NCBI RefSeq assembly: GCF_024166365.1
Contig: NC_064831.1
Span: forward strand, 81,666,268-81,730,267
Direction of reading: 5' to 3'
From: Elephas maximus indicus
Taxonomy: Eukaryota; Chordata; Mammalia; Proboscidea; Elephantidae
Length of the DNA stretch: 64,000 nucleotides
Shown here piece after piece: positions 33,740-45,525 of the stretch; the stretch's first letter is position 1; each line of letters starts with the position of its first letter. The notes beneath the pieces are model-generated. The model worked only from the letters and a program-made list of their open reading frames with translations. It did no database searches and was not told the DNA's origin. Both the position numbers and the translations under genes were made by a program.

Positions 33740-34400
33740 TAATAGCCAAGCCAAAATGTGAGATAATAATATCCAAAGCTTTAAAGAATTGATGTAATTA
33801 TTTTAAAACGCAAGTATATACTAAGAATCTTAAAATATTTATTTCCGATGACCCAGTAACCTCTCTCATTTTTAGAAATTCATTTGAAAGAAATGGTTCA
33901 TCAGAAGTAAACATATGCATCATTCATTAATTAACTTTTCAATATTTATTTGTGCCTGTTGCCTGCCAGATTCTGTGCTAGGATCTGGGGATATTAAGAT
34001 GAACAGGGAACTCATCCTGCAAAATCTTCATTTCAGCCCTCATTGCGACAGTGAAAAGTGCAAACGGTCTTATCGTTCAACAATGGAAGAGTTATTTTAC
34101 ATATTATGGTGCACTGACTTGAAGAAATACAACGAAATATTTAAATAATATTTTGAAATGACACAGGAAGAAGATGGTCATTGTTGTGATACAATGCTAA
34201 CCAAAAAATACTAAATTTTGTCTACAGTTCTGCTGCCGTAATGGCAAAGACTAGAAGAGTATATGCAAATTGAAGAGTTGTTTTGGAGTTTGGGGATTGG
34301 GGATGATTTTTGTTTTATAAAATTAATATTACTGCTCTACAGTGTTTTTGCTGAAAAACAGAAAAAGGAAAAAGAATTCATATCACTAAGGAGTGATCCT
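33740..34400 (+). repeat. eroded L1/HAL1-type LINE with LINE2 text inside
   Basis: 'gacccagtaacctctctcat', 'catattatggtgcactgact' and a 'gtttggggattggggatgat' 3' UTR-like part suggest an old L1-like end. Bases 33925-34060 ('ctgccagattctgtgctagg') read as antisense LINE2. Both assignments are weak. Confidence 0.4.
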
Positions 34401-35106
34401 GGAAGAGATTAATAATTACAAAGGGGTTTGCAAATATGAAGGTCTGTGTAAGAGCTCACAGAATAACAAACCAGGACTTGCAGGATATCAGGGGGAAAAT
34501 ATTCCTGCCTTATACAGACAGACAGTTCCAGGCTTTCCAATGTCTTTTTTAAAATATAAAGAGAGATGTGAAGGTGGACTAGAGGGCTATACTGAAATCT
34601 TGTTCTCTGTAACACCCTAATTACTCTGAAATTACTGGCTACTAACAATACAGCATTTGCTAAGTGTCATCAAATACAATTTTATTCAGGATTCCCAGGG
34701 ACATTAGAAGCTATACATAGTGGTCAGGTATGCATCAAATAGAATGTATTTTAACATATTTATAAAAATGATAAACAATGATTCCTGGTCCCTTTGAGCC
34801 TTCCTACTACTTCCAGCTATCTAGCCCAACTTTGTGCTTTTCACTTTTAAATGTCAACTGGCCTGCCACTTAGAAAGCAGGAGCCCTTGTCCCTCTTTGT
34901 TCTTGAACCACAGGTCCCTCTTGCTGCCTTTCCTGTTCTTAATACCTTGATATGCTCGAGTCTGACCTTCTGTCAACAAGAAAGAAGCAGCAGCAAAAAG
35001 CAAGGAAAATGTGCCCCAATGCAAGGTCTAGCATGAGCTCCCCTGAACTGCACAAAAACAGCTCTCCTATGATCAGGAGAAACAAATAGGGCTAAGCGAG
35101 GACACA
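34401..35106. other. unresolved non-coding sequence
   Basis: No repeat or gene is recognised. Short overlapping open frames on both strands only. Confidence 0.35.
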
Positions 35107-35308
35107 CAGGGCCCTGGTAGCACAGTGGTTAAAGCACTCGGCCGCTAACCGAAACGCCAGCCATTCAAACTCGCCAGCAGCTCCATGGGAAAAGGATGTG
35201 GCAGTCTACTTCCTTAAAGCTCTACGGTCTTGGAAACTATGCGACAGTTCTACCCTGTCCTATAGGGTCGCTATGAGTCAGGATCGACTCAACAGCAATG
35301 GGTTTTAA
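35107..35308 (+). repeat. AfroSINE-type SINE
   Basis: 'ccctggtagcacagtggtta' head, 'ctctacggtcttggaaacta' middle, 'atgagtcaggatcgactcaa' tail. Confidence 0.9.
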
Positions 35309-36260
35309 GCAAGGACACAGCTGTTTGGAGTCAAGTATTTTCCTCCACTTAGGTGGTGAGGAGTGAGTTCACCAAAGAAAACCTAATATCTCAGTGAGGG
35401 AGACAATATCATTTCTGTGGTTCTGGCTGCTGCATAGTAGCTTTGCTACATGTCAAAGTCACTGTGGACTTGGGTTTAGGTCTCATGGTATCCAGCACTT
35501 AGCTCCTGTAAACAAGACAACAGACTGGAGTCTGACCAGAGGCTGTGGTCCCTATGAAAGTACTGACAAAATGAAGTCATCACAGCCATTGGATGATGCT
35601 AACCATCGTCTGGGTTCAGTTTCTGCTCTGTACTGTTTCTGCAGTGAGACTTATGCTTGATTCTATCACTCCTCTTCTCCAAATATATGTACATCGACCT
35701 ATCTGTTCTGTGCCAGTTCAGAACTGACTTGATTTTCTTCTTTGACCACCAACTTCTTGGCCATAGACACATCGCTTCACCTCCAGTGAGGACTGGTGGA
35801 ACCTCATAGACCATCAGCAACGCTGTGTAGTTTTAACATTGCATGGTCCATTGCCTCTGGCCTCATACTTCCTCATTGGAAATGATGACTGATATTGCTC
35901 TTTTGGAGTCCTGCGGTGGCGTAAATGGTTAAGTGCTAGACTATTAACTACAACACTGGTGGTTCATATTCACCCGGAAAGCCTAGTAGTCTGGTTCTGA
36001 AAGGTCATAGCCTTGAAAACCCTATGAAGCAGTTCTACTCTATACACATGGGGTCACCATCAGTCAGAATTGACTCAACGGCAACAAACAACACCAACAT
36101 TGCTCTTTTGGCATCAATCTCTGCTTCTTTTCAGCTCAGTGCAGCTATTGCATCCCATAATGCAGTTGTCTTTCCTAGTAGAATCCACATAGTCATTATC
36201 CTAGCCAAGTTGGCCATCAAAGAGGCTTTCATGAAATTTCATTCTATACTTTCCACTGTA
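35309..36260 (-). other. unresolved sequence split by a SINE
   Basis: The sequence on either side of the SINE at 35907-36098 is continuous and reads, on the minus strand, like eroded mRNA (73 open codons at 35820-35599 with a basic C-terminal half). I could not match it to any gene, so a processed pseudogene is only a possibility. Confidence 0.3.
35907..36098 (+). repeat. AfroSINE-type SINE with exact target-site duplication
   Basis: 'agtcctgcggtggcgtaaat' head to 'gactcaacggcaacaaacaa' tail. It is flanked by the 13-bp exact repeat 'attgctcttttgg' at 35894-35906 and 36099-36111. Confidence 0.95.
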
Positions 36261-37009
36261 ATCTATAGCTTATTCTCTAGTTAAACAACTTAAGAGCTAT
36301 GCCAGAGAAGACTCGAGAAGGTTACAAGTGCCCAGGCAGCTAATTAAAGGCTACATGATTTTCCCAGGACTTGTGAATCAAGTGATACCAACAGCATTAG
36401 AGCTGAATTTCTAATTGCTAATCTGGTGCTCGAATCTAACGCAATCATTTTATTCTACAAGATCTGTAAGCAAAGAAATTTCAGACACAATATTTAAAAA
36501 TGTATTCCTTGGGTGCTCAATAATTGCAATTATTCCAGAGTATCTGGTAATATCAAAGCTTTTAAAATACCGTGTTAAAGCTCAGTAAGTGGAATTGTTG
36601 TATTGGCAAATGCTTTGGTGTGTATATTTTTACCACAGGTTAAAAAAAAAAAAAAAAAACGGCAATTAGCTTTGGCAAGTGGTAGTCTTCAAGTCACGTT
36701 TTTCAAATTGTTCAAGTCCATGTCTCATTTTGAAAATCAGACAACAAAAATAAAAGATAAAAACTTGTCCCTTCTTAAGATGCTCTTTCAAATTACTAAT
36801 TAAAATAAATATTGTGACTAAAAACAAATAATAAGAAATAAATCACGCATACACCCCCCCCAAAACAACCTCAATATGTGGATATCCTTTATCTTTGAGT
36901 TGGAGGCAGAAATGAAATATTCATGAAGTAAGGGGTTTGGAGTGCGAAAGACAGAGTTAGGAGGTAGGAGTGTTTGCCTATTTCCCACTATGTAAATATT
37001 CCCACTATA
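36261..37009. other. unresolved AT-rich sequence
   Basis: Contains a poly(A) of 18 near 36642-36659 and C8 near 36853. No named element. Confidence 0.4.
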
Positions 37010-37125
37010 CCAAACCAAACCCATTGTAGCTGAGCCAATTTCAAATAGTTTCCAAGGTGGATTTGAACTGCCAACCTTTTAGTTAGCAGCCAGAGCTCTT
37101 AACCACTGTACCACCAGGGTTTCCA
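37010..37125 (-). repeat. AfroSINE-type SINE, antisense, internally deleted
   Basis: Reversed tail 'gtagctgagccaatttcaaa' jumps to 'tagtttccaaggtggatttg'; the middle 'ctcatagcgaccctatagg'-type segment is deleted. The head is reversed at 'gctcttaaccactgtaccac'. Confidence 0.85.
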
Positions 37126-37166
37126 TTCCCACTATGGCCAGGTTCAAACCACCACTGTGAAGTTAA

Positions 37167-37371
37167 GGAGACCTGCTGGCACAGTAGTTAAGCGCTTGGC
37201 TGCTAACTGAAACGTAGATGGTTCAACCCTCACCCCCTCCAGTGGCTCTCCATAGGAGAAAGACCTGGCAATTTGCTCCCATGAAGATTACAGCCTAGGA
37301 AACTCCACAGGGCACTTTTCTGTCCTATAGGGTCACTGTGAGTTGGAATCAACTTGACGGCACCGAACAAC
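37167..37371 (+). repeat. AfroSINE-type SINE
   Basis: 'gctggcacagtagttaagcg' head, 'gtgagttggaatcaacttga' tail. It forms an inverted pair with the copy at 37010-37125. Confidence 0.9.
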
Positions 37372-37909
37372 ACTGTGAAGTTAACCAGCTCTCAAAATTC
37401 CTGGAAATTTAACAATTACCTCTCTCAAGCCAATATGAGTAGCATCCAGCATGACACTGGCCATCTTCTGCCTGTCATTTCTCTGGATCACCACCTGAAC
37501 CCATGGCTTTGATAATCACAGATTTACATAATGCTCTTGTTTTTGTTTTCTGATTGGCTGTAATTATTTTTCCTTGTCCCTGATATGTAAAATGTAAGTT
37601 AATTGCTTTTTGGCTGTGATATGGGTAGAAATCCTGCCATATGAAGGAAGAGAAAGTCTTATGACTATATCCTTTCTAGCATCTCTCCTTCAGCTCTTCT
37701 GGCATATGGCCCTATAGAAGGGAGCAGCTCATAAACAGAGACGGGGAAAATATGGCAATCGGCTTATAACTGTTTGTGAAAGCTCTTCTCTGTGTCAAGT
37801 TTGAAACAATAAAAGTTCCCATTATCCTTCCAGCCAAGAAGTTGCTATATTACTTTGGGATACGTTGCCTCAAAACACTATGCTGATTCAAGTGAGGGGG
37901 AAGTTCAGC
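37372..37909. other. unresolved non-coding sequence
   Basis: Nothing recognised. A polyadenylation-like 'caataaaag' lies near 37808. Confidence 0.35.
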
Positions 37910-38345
37910 CATAAAGAGAAATGAAGTTCTGATACATGCTACCATATGGATGAACCTTGAAAACATTATGCTGAGTGAAATAAGTTACACTCCAAAAAAA
38001 AAAAACAAATATTGTATGACCCACCCCCCTGATATGAAAAATCCAGAACAGGCAAATGTACAGAGACCATGGGATTATCATGAGTTGGAATCCACCTGAC
38101 AGCAACCGGTTTGGTTTTTGGTTTATAGAGAACAAAGTTTATCAGTGGTTACCAGAGGCAGGTGTGCAGGCCGTGGGGCGGTATTGCTTAAGGGATACTG
38201 AGCTTCTATAGAGGGTCATGGAAAATTCTGGAAACAGTGGTGATGGTTGTACAACACGGGAAACGTAATTAATGTTACTGAATCATACCCATAAATATGG
38301 TTGAAATGACAAATATTCTGTTACACATATCCTATTACAATAATT
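37910..38345 (+). repeat. old L1M 3' end, split by a SINE tail
   Basis: 'atgaaccttgaaaacattat', 'gctgagtgaaataagttaca', then 'tatcagtggttaccagaggc' and 'gtgatggttgtacaacacgg' are standard L1M 3' landmarks. Bases about 38068-38127 are a SINE tail ('atgagttggaatccacctga'). Confidence 0.8.
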
Positions 38346-38539
38346 TTTTTTTTTTTTTAATGAAGGGGAAAAGGAGAGAGACAAGCTCTGGTGACCATAC
38401 CAAGAAGATCAAAAACCATATGTCCTATAGCCCTTTAGTTCGTGAATTACTGGCACACACATCCTCGCAGCTATGGGTATTGCATTTTAAGAGGACATTG
38501 ATAAATGCGAGAGCATCCAGAGGAGACTGATAACAATGA

Positions 38540-38775
38540 AAGGTGCTAAGGCTTCTGGACAGTTTACAGAGGGCCATGCACTCTACCAGTGGTTTTTTGT
38601 GTTCAGTCTTATCTAGTTTTTTCAACTCTCCTATGATTTTACAGATGATGAAAATCATGATTGGAGGATATGACTAGTAACTTGTGCTCTGTCATGTATT
38701 CGGTAAATGGCGAAGTTGAGATTTAGACCCAGGCAGTTTAATTGCAGAAGCTATGCTCTTAACCACTAGACAGTA
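38540..38775 (-). repeat. MIR element, antisense
   Basis: 'ttttacagatgatgaaaatc', 'atttagacccaggcagttta', 'tgctcttaaccactagacag'. Confidence 0.55.
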
Positions 38776-39112
38776 TTCAAAGCACATTCTGTGGAAAGTT
38801 TAGTCTGGGGTATAGACTAGCCAGCAACATGTTGAATGTTCCCCAATTCTCAAAAGCCCCTCAATTAGATTGAGAAATTATATCTATGGGTGTCCTCCGA
38901 AGAAAGTGCTAGGACGAAAGTGGAAGAGACAAAAAAGCTGAGCTGAGTACGACAGTAGGCTCCTCTTTCTTTAGTAGGAGCCCAAAGTGGAAAGGACCAT
39001 CTTGGGAGACCATGATTTTCTCATCGTTGGAGATGTCCAGGCAATGTCTGAGTTATAGGTTTGGGATATTTTAGAAAGAATGTGGATGAAGATATGTAGT
39101 TGGATCATATAA
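38776..39112. other. unresolved non-coding sequence
   Basis: Nothing recognised. Confidence 0.35.
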
Positions 39113-39328
39113 ATTCTCTGTACTGTCCAATGCAGTAGCCACTATCCACATGCAGTTATTTAAATTTAAGTTAATTAAAATTAAAAACTCAGTTTCTCAG
39201 TCTAACTAGCTACATTTCAAGCGCTTAACAGCCACATGGGACTAGTAGCTACCATGCTGGATAATGCAGATATATAGAACATTTTTAGCATCACCTCCAG
39301 TTCTATTGAACAATGCTACTCTAAGCTA
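39113..39328. repeat. palindromic non-autonomous DNA transposon (MITE)
   Basis: 'ctgtccaatgcagtagccac' near the left end and 'gtagctaccatgctggataa' on the right are imperfect reverse complements around an AT-rich centre. The outer right end 'ttctattgaacaatgctact' completes the usual structure of this mammalian MITE. I recognise the family but not its exact name. Confidence 0.65.
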
Positions 39329-39447
39329 TAGAATCTACCCTTTGTAATTCCTTCTGTCTTTGTGAAAAGCAGGGTGAGTTACTGTCTAGATTTTATAGAT
39401 GAGTGAATTGAGAATGAGAGCTTTATTTTCTTGCCTAACCAGAAAAG

Positions 39448-39750
39448 AAACCAGTTGCCATTAAGTTGATCCTGATTCACGGCAACCCCATATGTATCAG
39501 AGTAGAACTGTACTCCATAGGGTTTTCGGTGGCCGATTTTTCAGAAGTAGGTTGCTAGGCCTTTCTTCTGAGGCACCTCTGGGTGGACTCCAAGGCTCAA
39601 CATTTTGCTTAGCAGCCCACAAGCTGCTCCCTCGGAAAAAGATGTGGCGGTCTGCTTCTGTAAAGATTATAGCCTTGGAAATCCTATGAGGAAGTTCTAC
39701 TCTGTCCTCTAGGGTCACTGTGAGTTGGAATTGACTCAGTGGCAATGGGA
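39448..39750. repeat. chimeric SINE: antisense copy fused to sense copy
   Basis: Bases 39448-39615 are a long-subfamily SINE in antisense ('gccattaagttgatcctgat' to 'ttttgcttagcagc'). They pass directly into 39618-39750, the 3' half of a SINE in sense ('gatgtggcggtctgcttctg', 'gtgagttggaattgactcag'). The tRNA head is missing from both at the join. An (AATG)n run follows. Confidence 0.85.
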
Positions 39751-39792
39751 ATGAATGAATGAAATGGACCCACATTTCCTTCATATCTTACT

Positions 39793-39930
39793 TAAAAAAA
39801 AAAAAAGTTTCTGTCAAGTCAGTGCCGACTCAGGATGGCCCCGTATGAGTCAGAGTCCAGCCGCACTCCATAGGGTTTTTAATGACTGCCTTTTCAGCAG
39901 ATCTCCCAGCCTTTCTTCCTCAGAACTTAC
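39793..39930 (-). repeat. SINE fragment, antisense, long subfamily
   Basis: 'ctgtcaagtcagtgccgact' tail and 'cagatctcccagcctttctt' middle segment, reversed. A poly(A) of 13 lies before it. Confidence 0.8.
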
Positions 39931-41150
39931 TTACAATGTTGCTACTATATTATTATTTAGTTTTCAGGGCCAGTTCTCCTAATATCTGCATCTTGCAACC
40001 CTGTTATTGTGTATCTCTTTAGAGAAAGAATACCATCTTCCATTGCTGGGCTTTCTTTCCTACAGTATATCCACATTTTTGACCAAGAGAACTTCCAGGC
40101 TTCAAATGTAGGATCAGAGATCACGTTGTCTAAACTTCTTGGTCCTTTTTAATTTGAACTATATGACTTTTTACCATGCTTTCTAAAAACCTCTCAGCTT
40201 TTTCAGTACACTCACACAGTTATAAATTCAAATTCACACTGTTTATTACATTCAGTATCTCTTACTTCAATATCCATGATTACTCTTTACCTAAGAAGCA
40301 CATCACATCAAGTCAACCACTTGAATGTATACGTTGTATCAACTACACTCTATGTCTGTCATCTGAATTATAATCAGGGGCAGAGAGTAACTGCAAGGGC
40401 ACTGAAAATAAATCATCATTACAAACTATTATAATAGGTTATTTGATTTGAAGAAGAATATTACTTTGACCTCACATCACATTGATCTTTCAAGGAGCTG
40501 ATATATGTCATGGTATTTGCTAAATATCTGAAACTCACTAAGCCCTGGTATATGGCAACCACAAATTCCTCAGAATCACCACATTTGGGTTGGACATAAT
40601 CTATAGTAACACGTAGGTATCTTGAAGGTTAAGGAGGAATCCATTCTGACTAAGTGAGTCTTAAGAACTTGAAAATTATCTCTTTAAGTCATGAATTGAG
40701 AAAAAAAATCCATTTATAAAATAGAAGACATATTTCTCTGCCTAAGAAAACAGCGTGTCATATTGATATGATTTATCATTGTGTTCATGATCTAGGGTAA
40801 TTGTTGGGAACCTCAAGCAATGCCCACGTAGGCTATATATGTGGAGTTATAAAGATAATAGTCTTTGGGGCCAAGCAGAGCTGGATTTAAATCCTTGCTT
40901 TATTACTTAGGATGCTTTGGGGTACAAGCAAATTTAACCCCCCATTCAAGTGCCTCACCTAGTTAAGAAATTACTGTATTACAATCAAGACTTTGGATGG
41001 TAGGGTGGTTTCAGGGCTGGTTAATTTCTAACTTCAAGAAGTCTTCATGGACCCAGACTCTTTCTCTCTATTCTTTGCCATCTCAGGGTTTGGAATTTGT
41101 CCTCAGGCTATAGCTGGATATTATAGGAGTTGTATGTGTCAGATCCAGTC
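39931..41150. other. unresolved sequence, mostly unique-looking
   Basis: 1.2 kb of AT-rich sequence without a clear element. A weak MIR-like stretch ('ggccaagcagagctggattt') lies near 40870. Confidence 0.4.
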
Positions 41151-41152
41151 AC

Positions 41153-41359
41153 AGTAGCCAGTTGCCACTGAGTCGATCCTGACTCGTGGTGACCCCATGT
41201 GTGTCAGAGAAGAATTGGGCTCCATAAGGTTTTCAATGGAGGATTTTTAGGAAGTAGATCACCAGGCCTTTCTTCCAAGGCACCTCTGGGTGAACTCAAA
41301 CCTCCAACCTTTCGGTTAGCAGCTGAGTGCATTAAACATTTGCACCACCCAGAGACTCG
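41153..41359 (-). repeat. AfroSINE-type SINE, antisense, long subfamily
   Basis: 'gccactgagtcgatcctgac' tail, 'ccaggcctttcttccaaggc' middle, 'ttcggttagcagctgagtgc' head. Confidence 0.9.
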
Positions 41360-41522
41360 ACTCCTCAGTCACAGCAGCATTCAGTAAAAGAAGGGTGTCT
41401 CCAAATCTCATTTTGAAAGGGCCAAGGCCTTTCCCTGAAGCTGAAGAAGATCCTTCTCCTCATGTATCATATATCATGATTTAGAATTGGGTTATACACA
41501 TACCCCTGAACCATTCACTGGC

Positions 41523-41578
41523 CAAAAACAAACAAACCTATTGCCGTCTAGTCAATCCCGATTCACTGGCAGAGGAAT
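41523..41578 (-). repeat. SINE tail fragment, antisense
   Basis: 'gccgtctagtcaatcccgat' only. Confidence 0.7.
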
Positions 41579-41689
41579 GGAGTTGTCAGGATCGGCTTAG
41601 ACCAATCAGGATCCGTCCCCTGGGACACAGCACATGACACCATGGAGAAACTGTGCAAAACTGGGACTGTACCAAGAAGAAGGAAGGAG

Positions 41690-41905
41690 AGGGGGATAAA
41701 GAGTGAGCAAGGAACCTTAACTCACCAGCTATAAGGCCTTGGGCAAATTACTTAAAGTCTTTAAGTCTTAATTTCTAAATCTGAAAAATGGATAATATCT
41801 GCACCTCATAGAAAGGTGAGAATTGAATGAGGTGACCCACAGAAAGGCCTTTTCCAGCGTCTGGCACATAGAAGGCACTCAGTAAACATCAGCATTCTTT
41901 CTTTT
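41690..41905 (+). repeat. MIR element, sense
   Basis: 'taaggccttgggcaaattac', 'ctaaatctgaaaaatggata', 'gtctggcacatagaaggcac'. Confidence 0.8.
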
Positions 41906-42539
41906 TTTTATTGCCCTCTGTACCTTGAATTACTGTGTGATGATGCTTCTTCAGCCTCCTCCACGTGCTCTTCTCAGGCGCTGGTTTTTAGTGTTTTCAG
42001 TGAACGCGCTTCTTGCTATTCATCACTGTTCCTAGTCTTTTCGATTTGGGTTTTCTGTCACTCATTTTCCTCTTACGTCTTCTCTCTTTTTTGTTTCTTT
42101 TCTCTTTGTCCAACTGTATCCCTATGCTTCTTTCTCGTCTCTCAGCATTATAATTTGTGTGTGTGCATGTGAGTGTGTGTGTTGTGTGAGAGTGAGTGTA
42201 CTGTGTAAGAGTGTGAGCGAGTGTGTGTGTGTTTAAGAGCTATTCATGATCATAAGGGAGAGAATTTCTGCTAGTTAGTAAACGCCTTGAGACCTTGAGG
42301 ATACTCACATTTATTTGAAAGGAACCAGAAAATGCTCTCTCTGTGTGTCTGTATCATTATGTCCTTAGCAGTACATCTGAAATCAGAATTGTTTGATTGA
42401 GGTAAGTGCTCTGCATCAGGTAGAGGCAAAGGTAAAGCATAGAAAAAGTAAAAAAATGTTGAAAAATTGTGATTTTGTACAAAGAGATCATGAGCAACAA
42501 GATAGAAAAGGCAGCTGTGAGGACACAGTTGGAAAGCTT
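41906..42539. other. unresolved sequence with (GT)n/(GAGTGT)n tract
   Basis: A GT-rich and GAGTGT-rich tract lies at about 42156-42233. The rest is not recognised. Confidence 0.45.
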
Positions 42540-43562
42540 TGGCTGTTTTGCCAAAAAGTTGGGACTTGATGTTCTTGCTGTGGGGCAGGGGACATAACGG
42601 GACGATTAAATACTTTCATTAGAGACAAAACATGAAGAAAAACATCATTACAGAACATCAATCTGGCAGTGGTGTAAACGAATAATTGGAAAGAATAAAA
42701 AGTATTAGCAATCAAGCCAGTCAGGAGACTATCAGGCAGGCTAGGCGGGTTATGCTAGAAAGACAACTCCAAACCTTACAGATGTGTTGATGAGATGAAA
42801 TCGTAGGTCTTGATAATGACTTGAAGTGGACAAAAGAAAGGAATTAAGTGTGGTGTTACCCACTGTCTTAGTCATCTAGTACTGCTATAACAGAAATACC
42901 ACAAGTGGATGGTTTTAACAAAGAAAAGTTTATTTTCTCACAGTAAAGTAGGCTAAAAGTCCAAATTCAGGGTGTCAGCTCCAGCGGAAGGCTTTCTTAT
43001 TCTGTCGACCTTCTCATCAATGTTCCCCAGACTAAGAGCTTCTCTGCACAGGGACCCTGGGTCCAAAGGATGTGCTCCGCTCCTGGCACTGCTTTCTTGG
43101 TGGTATGAGGTCCCCAACTCTCTGCTTGCTTCCGTTTCCTTTTATCTCTTGAGAGATAAAAGGTGGTGCAGGCCACACCCTGGGGAAATTTCCTTTACAT
43201 TGGATCAGGAATGTGATCTGGTAAGAGTGTTAAAGGATCCCATCCTAATCTCCTCTAACATAAAATTATAATCACAAGATGGAAGACCACCACAGAATAC
43301 TGGGAATCATGGCCTAAACAAGTTGATACACACATTTTTGGGGGAACATAATTCAATCCATGATACCCATCAAGTTAGAGAACACCGACAAAAGACTGGT
43401 CCATATTTTGGAAACCAGATTATGAGTAGTTTTGAACTTGCTGAATTGGAGATACCTTGGCATCACCTAAGTGGAGATATCAAATTGGCAGGTGGAGTGA
43501 TGAGCCCATTACTCAGGGAAGAGTTGTGGGCTGGAGAAATAAATGTCTGAGTCTCAAGTATA
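42540..43562 (-). repeat. LINE2 coding region, antisense, split by a solo LTR
   Basis: 'agtcaggagactatcaggca' (42717) and, beyond the LTR, 'ctaagtggagatatcaaatt' and 'tgggctggagaaataaatgt' (43470-43545) follow the reversed LINE2 reverse-transcriptase region. The two parts are joined if 42864-43365 is removed. Confidence 0.55.
42864..43365 (-). mobile_element. solo LTR, MaLR/ERVL-like, antisense
   Basis: About 502 bases starting 'tgtcttagtcatctagtact' on the plus strand and ending 'attcaatccatgata'. Seen from the minus strand it begins near TG and ends '...gactaagaca', the usual TG...CA LTR shape with one base changed. The flanks 'cccac' (42859-42863) and 'cccat' (43366-43370) are a 5-bp target-site duplication with one change, as in ERVL/MaLR. 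No internal viral genes are present; recombination has removed them. Confidence 0.7.
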
Positions 43563-44439
43563 GTACTATAGGTTGACTAGATGGAATGTCCAGCATCCCC
43601 TTCCCCATATTATTCAGCCTAATTTTTCTTGGGAAACCCACTCCTCGTCAGTGTTGTGGAAATTTCATGTGATGCAGCATGATGTAATGAGCATTACATT
43701 CTAAAGGAGTTGCTAGACCATATGCAAAATATGTGAAAGAGCTGCCAAAAGCTAGCTACACAACTTAGCCCCTCACCTGCTTCAAAGACATAGAAGTGTT
43801 TTAGGGGTGAAGTTAACAGCTCTTAGCTCCAAGTCTGGTGAGAAGTGATCCAGAGAGAAGATTTACAGAAGATATTTAAAGACTGCTATTGGATTGCTGG
43901 CAAGTGGTGCCTCTCTCCTCTTTACAAGTCAAGACAGGGGTGAAGTGGTGCTTCCCCTTGACAAGTCAAGACAGAGAACTCTTTTATGTCCCTCAATTTT
44001 GGGAGGAAGTGAAAAAGTTGCCTGGGACCTGGCTCATGCCTTAAAAATCTAAAGGGTGAGAGAGAGGCAGAAGTAGCCTATGAGAGTCATGTGAAAGCAA
44101 AGGGAAGGCAGCTGCCCTGGCATCAGCCTTCACTTCTAGAGTTTTTCATGGCAAAAAGGAGTAAGAGATCTCCATAGACTAGAGGTAGGCCACGCACAGA
44201 GGAGAACTGGAGTGAAGCCATGTTAGGACATATCCATGAGAGCCATTTTCGGGTGTGAATAGACTTTAGCAGAAAGATGTTGGATATATCACCAGATGGT
44301 TGGGTGCTGAGGAAAGAGGCAACAACCAGCTGGGATGGAGATACACCTGCCCATGGGAAGGAACTAAAGATGAGAGATCTCTAGTAATGAGTGTTCTCCA
44401 AAGACACTGAGGAAATGGGGGGAGGGGAGGTGGCATCCA
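43563..44439. other. unresolved sequence with short internal repeat
   Basis: 'acaagtcaagacag' occurs twice (near 43924 and 43959) within a region otherwise not recognised. Confidence 0.4.
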
Positions 44440-45525
44440 AACATAGATGGAGATAGCGAGCATAGAGAAGCAGCTGTACAGCTTCTCTATTGCAAGTGGT
44501 GGGAAGAGAAAGAAGATGGGTGAAGATGGAGTTAGGGTTGTAAGTCTAATAAGAGGACATTTAGGGTATTCCTATTTAATAGCACTCATTTTCTCTTTGA
44601 GGTAGGGGACAAAACCATACTCTGAAAAGAAAAAGGTTGTGATCATTGGTAGAGGAGATAAAGCTGAGTGGCATAAGTTTTGAGGAGAGCAAAGATGTCT
44701 GGGAATAGCTTCATAGAACGGGTGCTTGCTCAGTCCCTATTTGAAATTGGAAATCATGGGTTCATAGTGGATCAGTCTTTCTCAAGAGCCCACATCTACT
44801 AAAGGAAAACAGACAGATGAATTTATTAAAGCTTGGGATTTTGCCATATGGAAAAGACAAAAAAGATAGAGGGGCAAGAATGTTTAGGGTATTTACAAGA
44901 ACTTTGTTGAAAAAAAAATGGGCTAGATAAGGAGAAAAGTGAAGAAAAGAGAGAACTGATGAATGTGAAGATAATAGAGGGGTCCGTTGCCTGGATATGC
45001 CAGTGAGGTTCCTGTGGGTACTAACAAGCTGGAATGAAAGTATGATACTGTGAGAGACTGAGGTGTTTCAATTAATAATTTTGAGGATGGAGCACTTTCA
45101 AGTGACCACGTGGAGTTATAGGCTGAGGTCGAGGGGCAGGGAAAGCCACTGGAGACCAAGAGATTGAGATGTCAGGTTTTGGATGGATCTTCTGTGTGCA
45201 CCTTCAACTCTGTCAGAATTTTGACAGGGCTTGGTGTGAAAATTTAAAAACAATTACAAGGAGTAACTAATAGGAATTGGCAATTATCTTGGCGAGGGGT
45301 AGAGGAAAGTGGATGAGAGAAGGTAACTGACAAGGAGGATCCAAAAATGACTACAGTAACAGACTGGGGACATTATGAAACTGGAGGTACACTTAATAGA
45401 AATAAGAGGAGGATCAGTTATACTGAGGTGTGAGGAAGTGGCCATACTGAGATGGCTTTTTACAATACAGGCTTGGCATCAGTAGGGGTTGAGGCTGGAG
45501 ATTTGAGTGTCATCTTACCCAGAGG
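44440..45525 (-). repeat. LINE2 coding region, antisense, eroded
   Basis: 'cattttctctttgaggtagg' and 'aagttttgaggagagcaaag' near 44590-44690, and 'gagatggctttttacaatac' and 'gaggctggagatttgagtgt' near 45450-45510, match the reversed LINE2 ORF in the expected places. The middle is too eroded to assign. Confidence 0.45.

Noticed and set aside
42864..43365. Retroviral genes in the MaLR-like LTR region
   Set aside because: Only a solo LTR is present; no gag, pol or env text is visible between or beside the ends.
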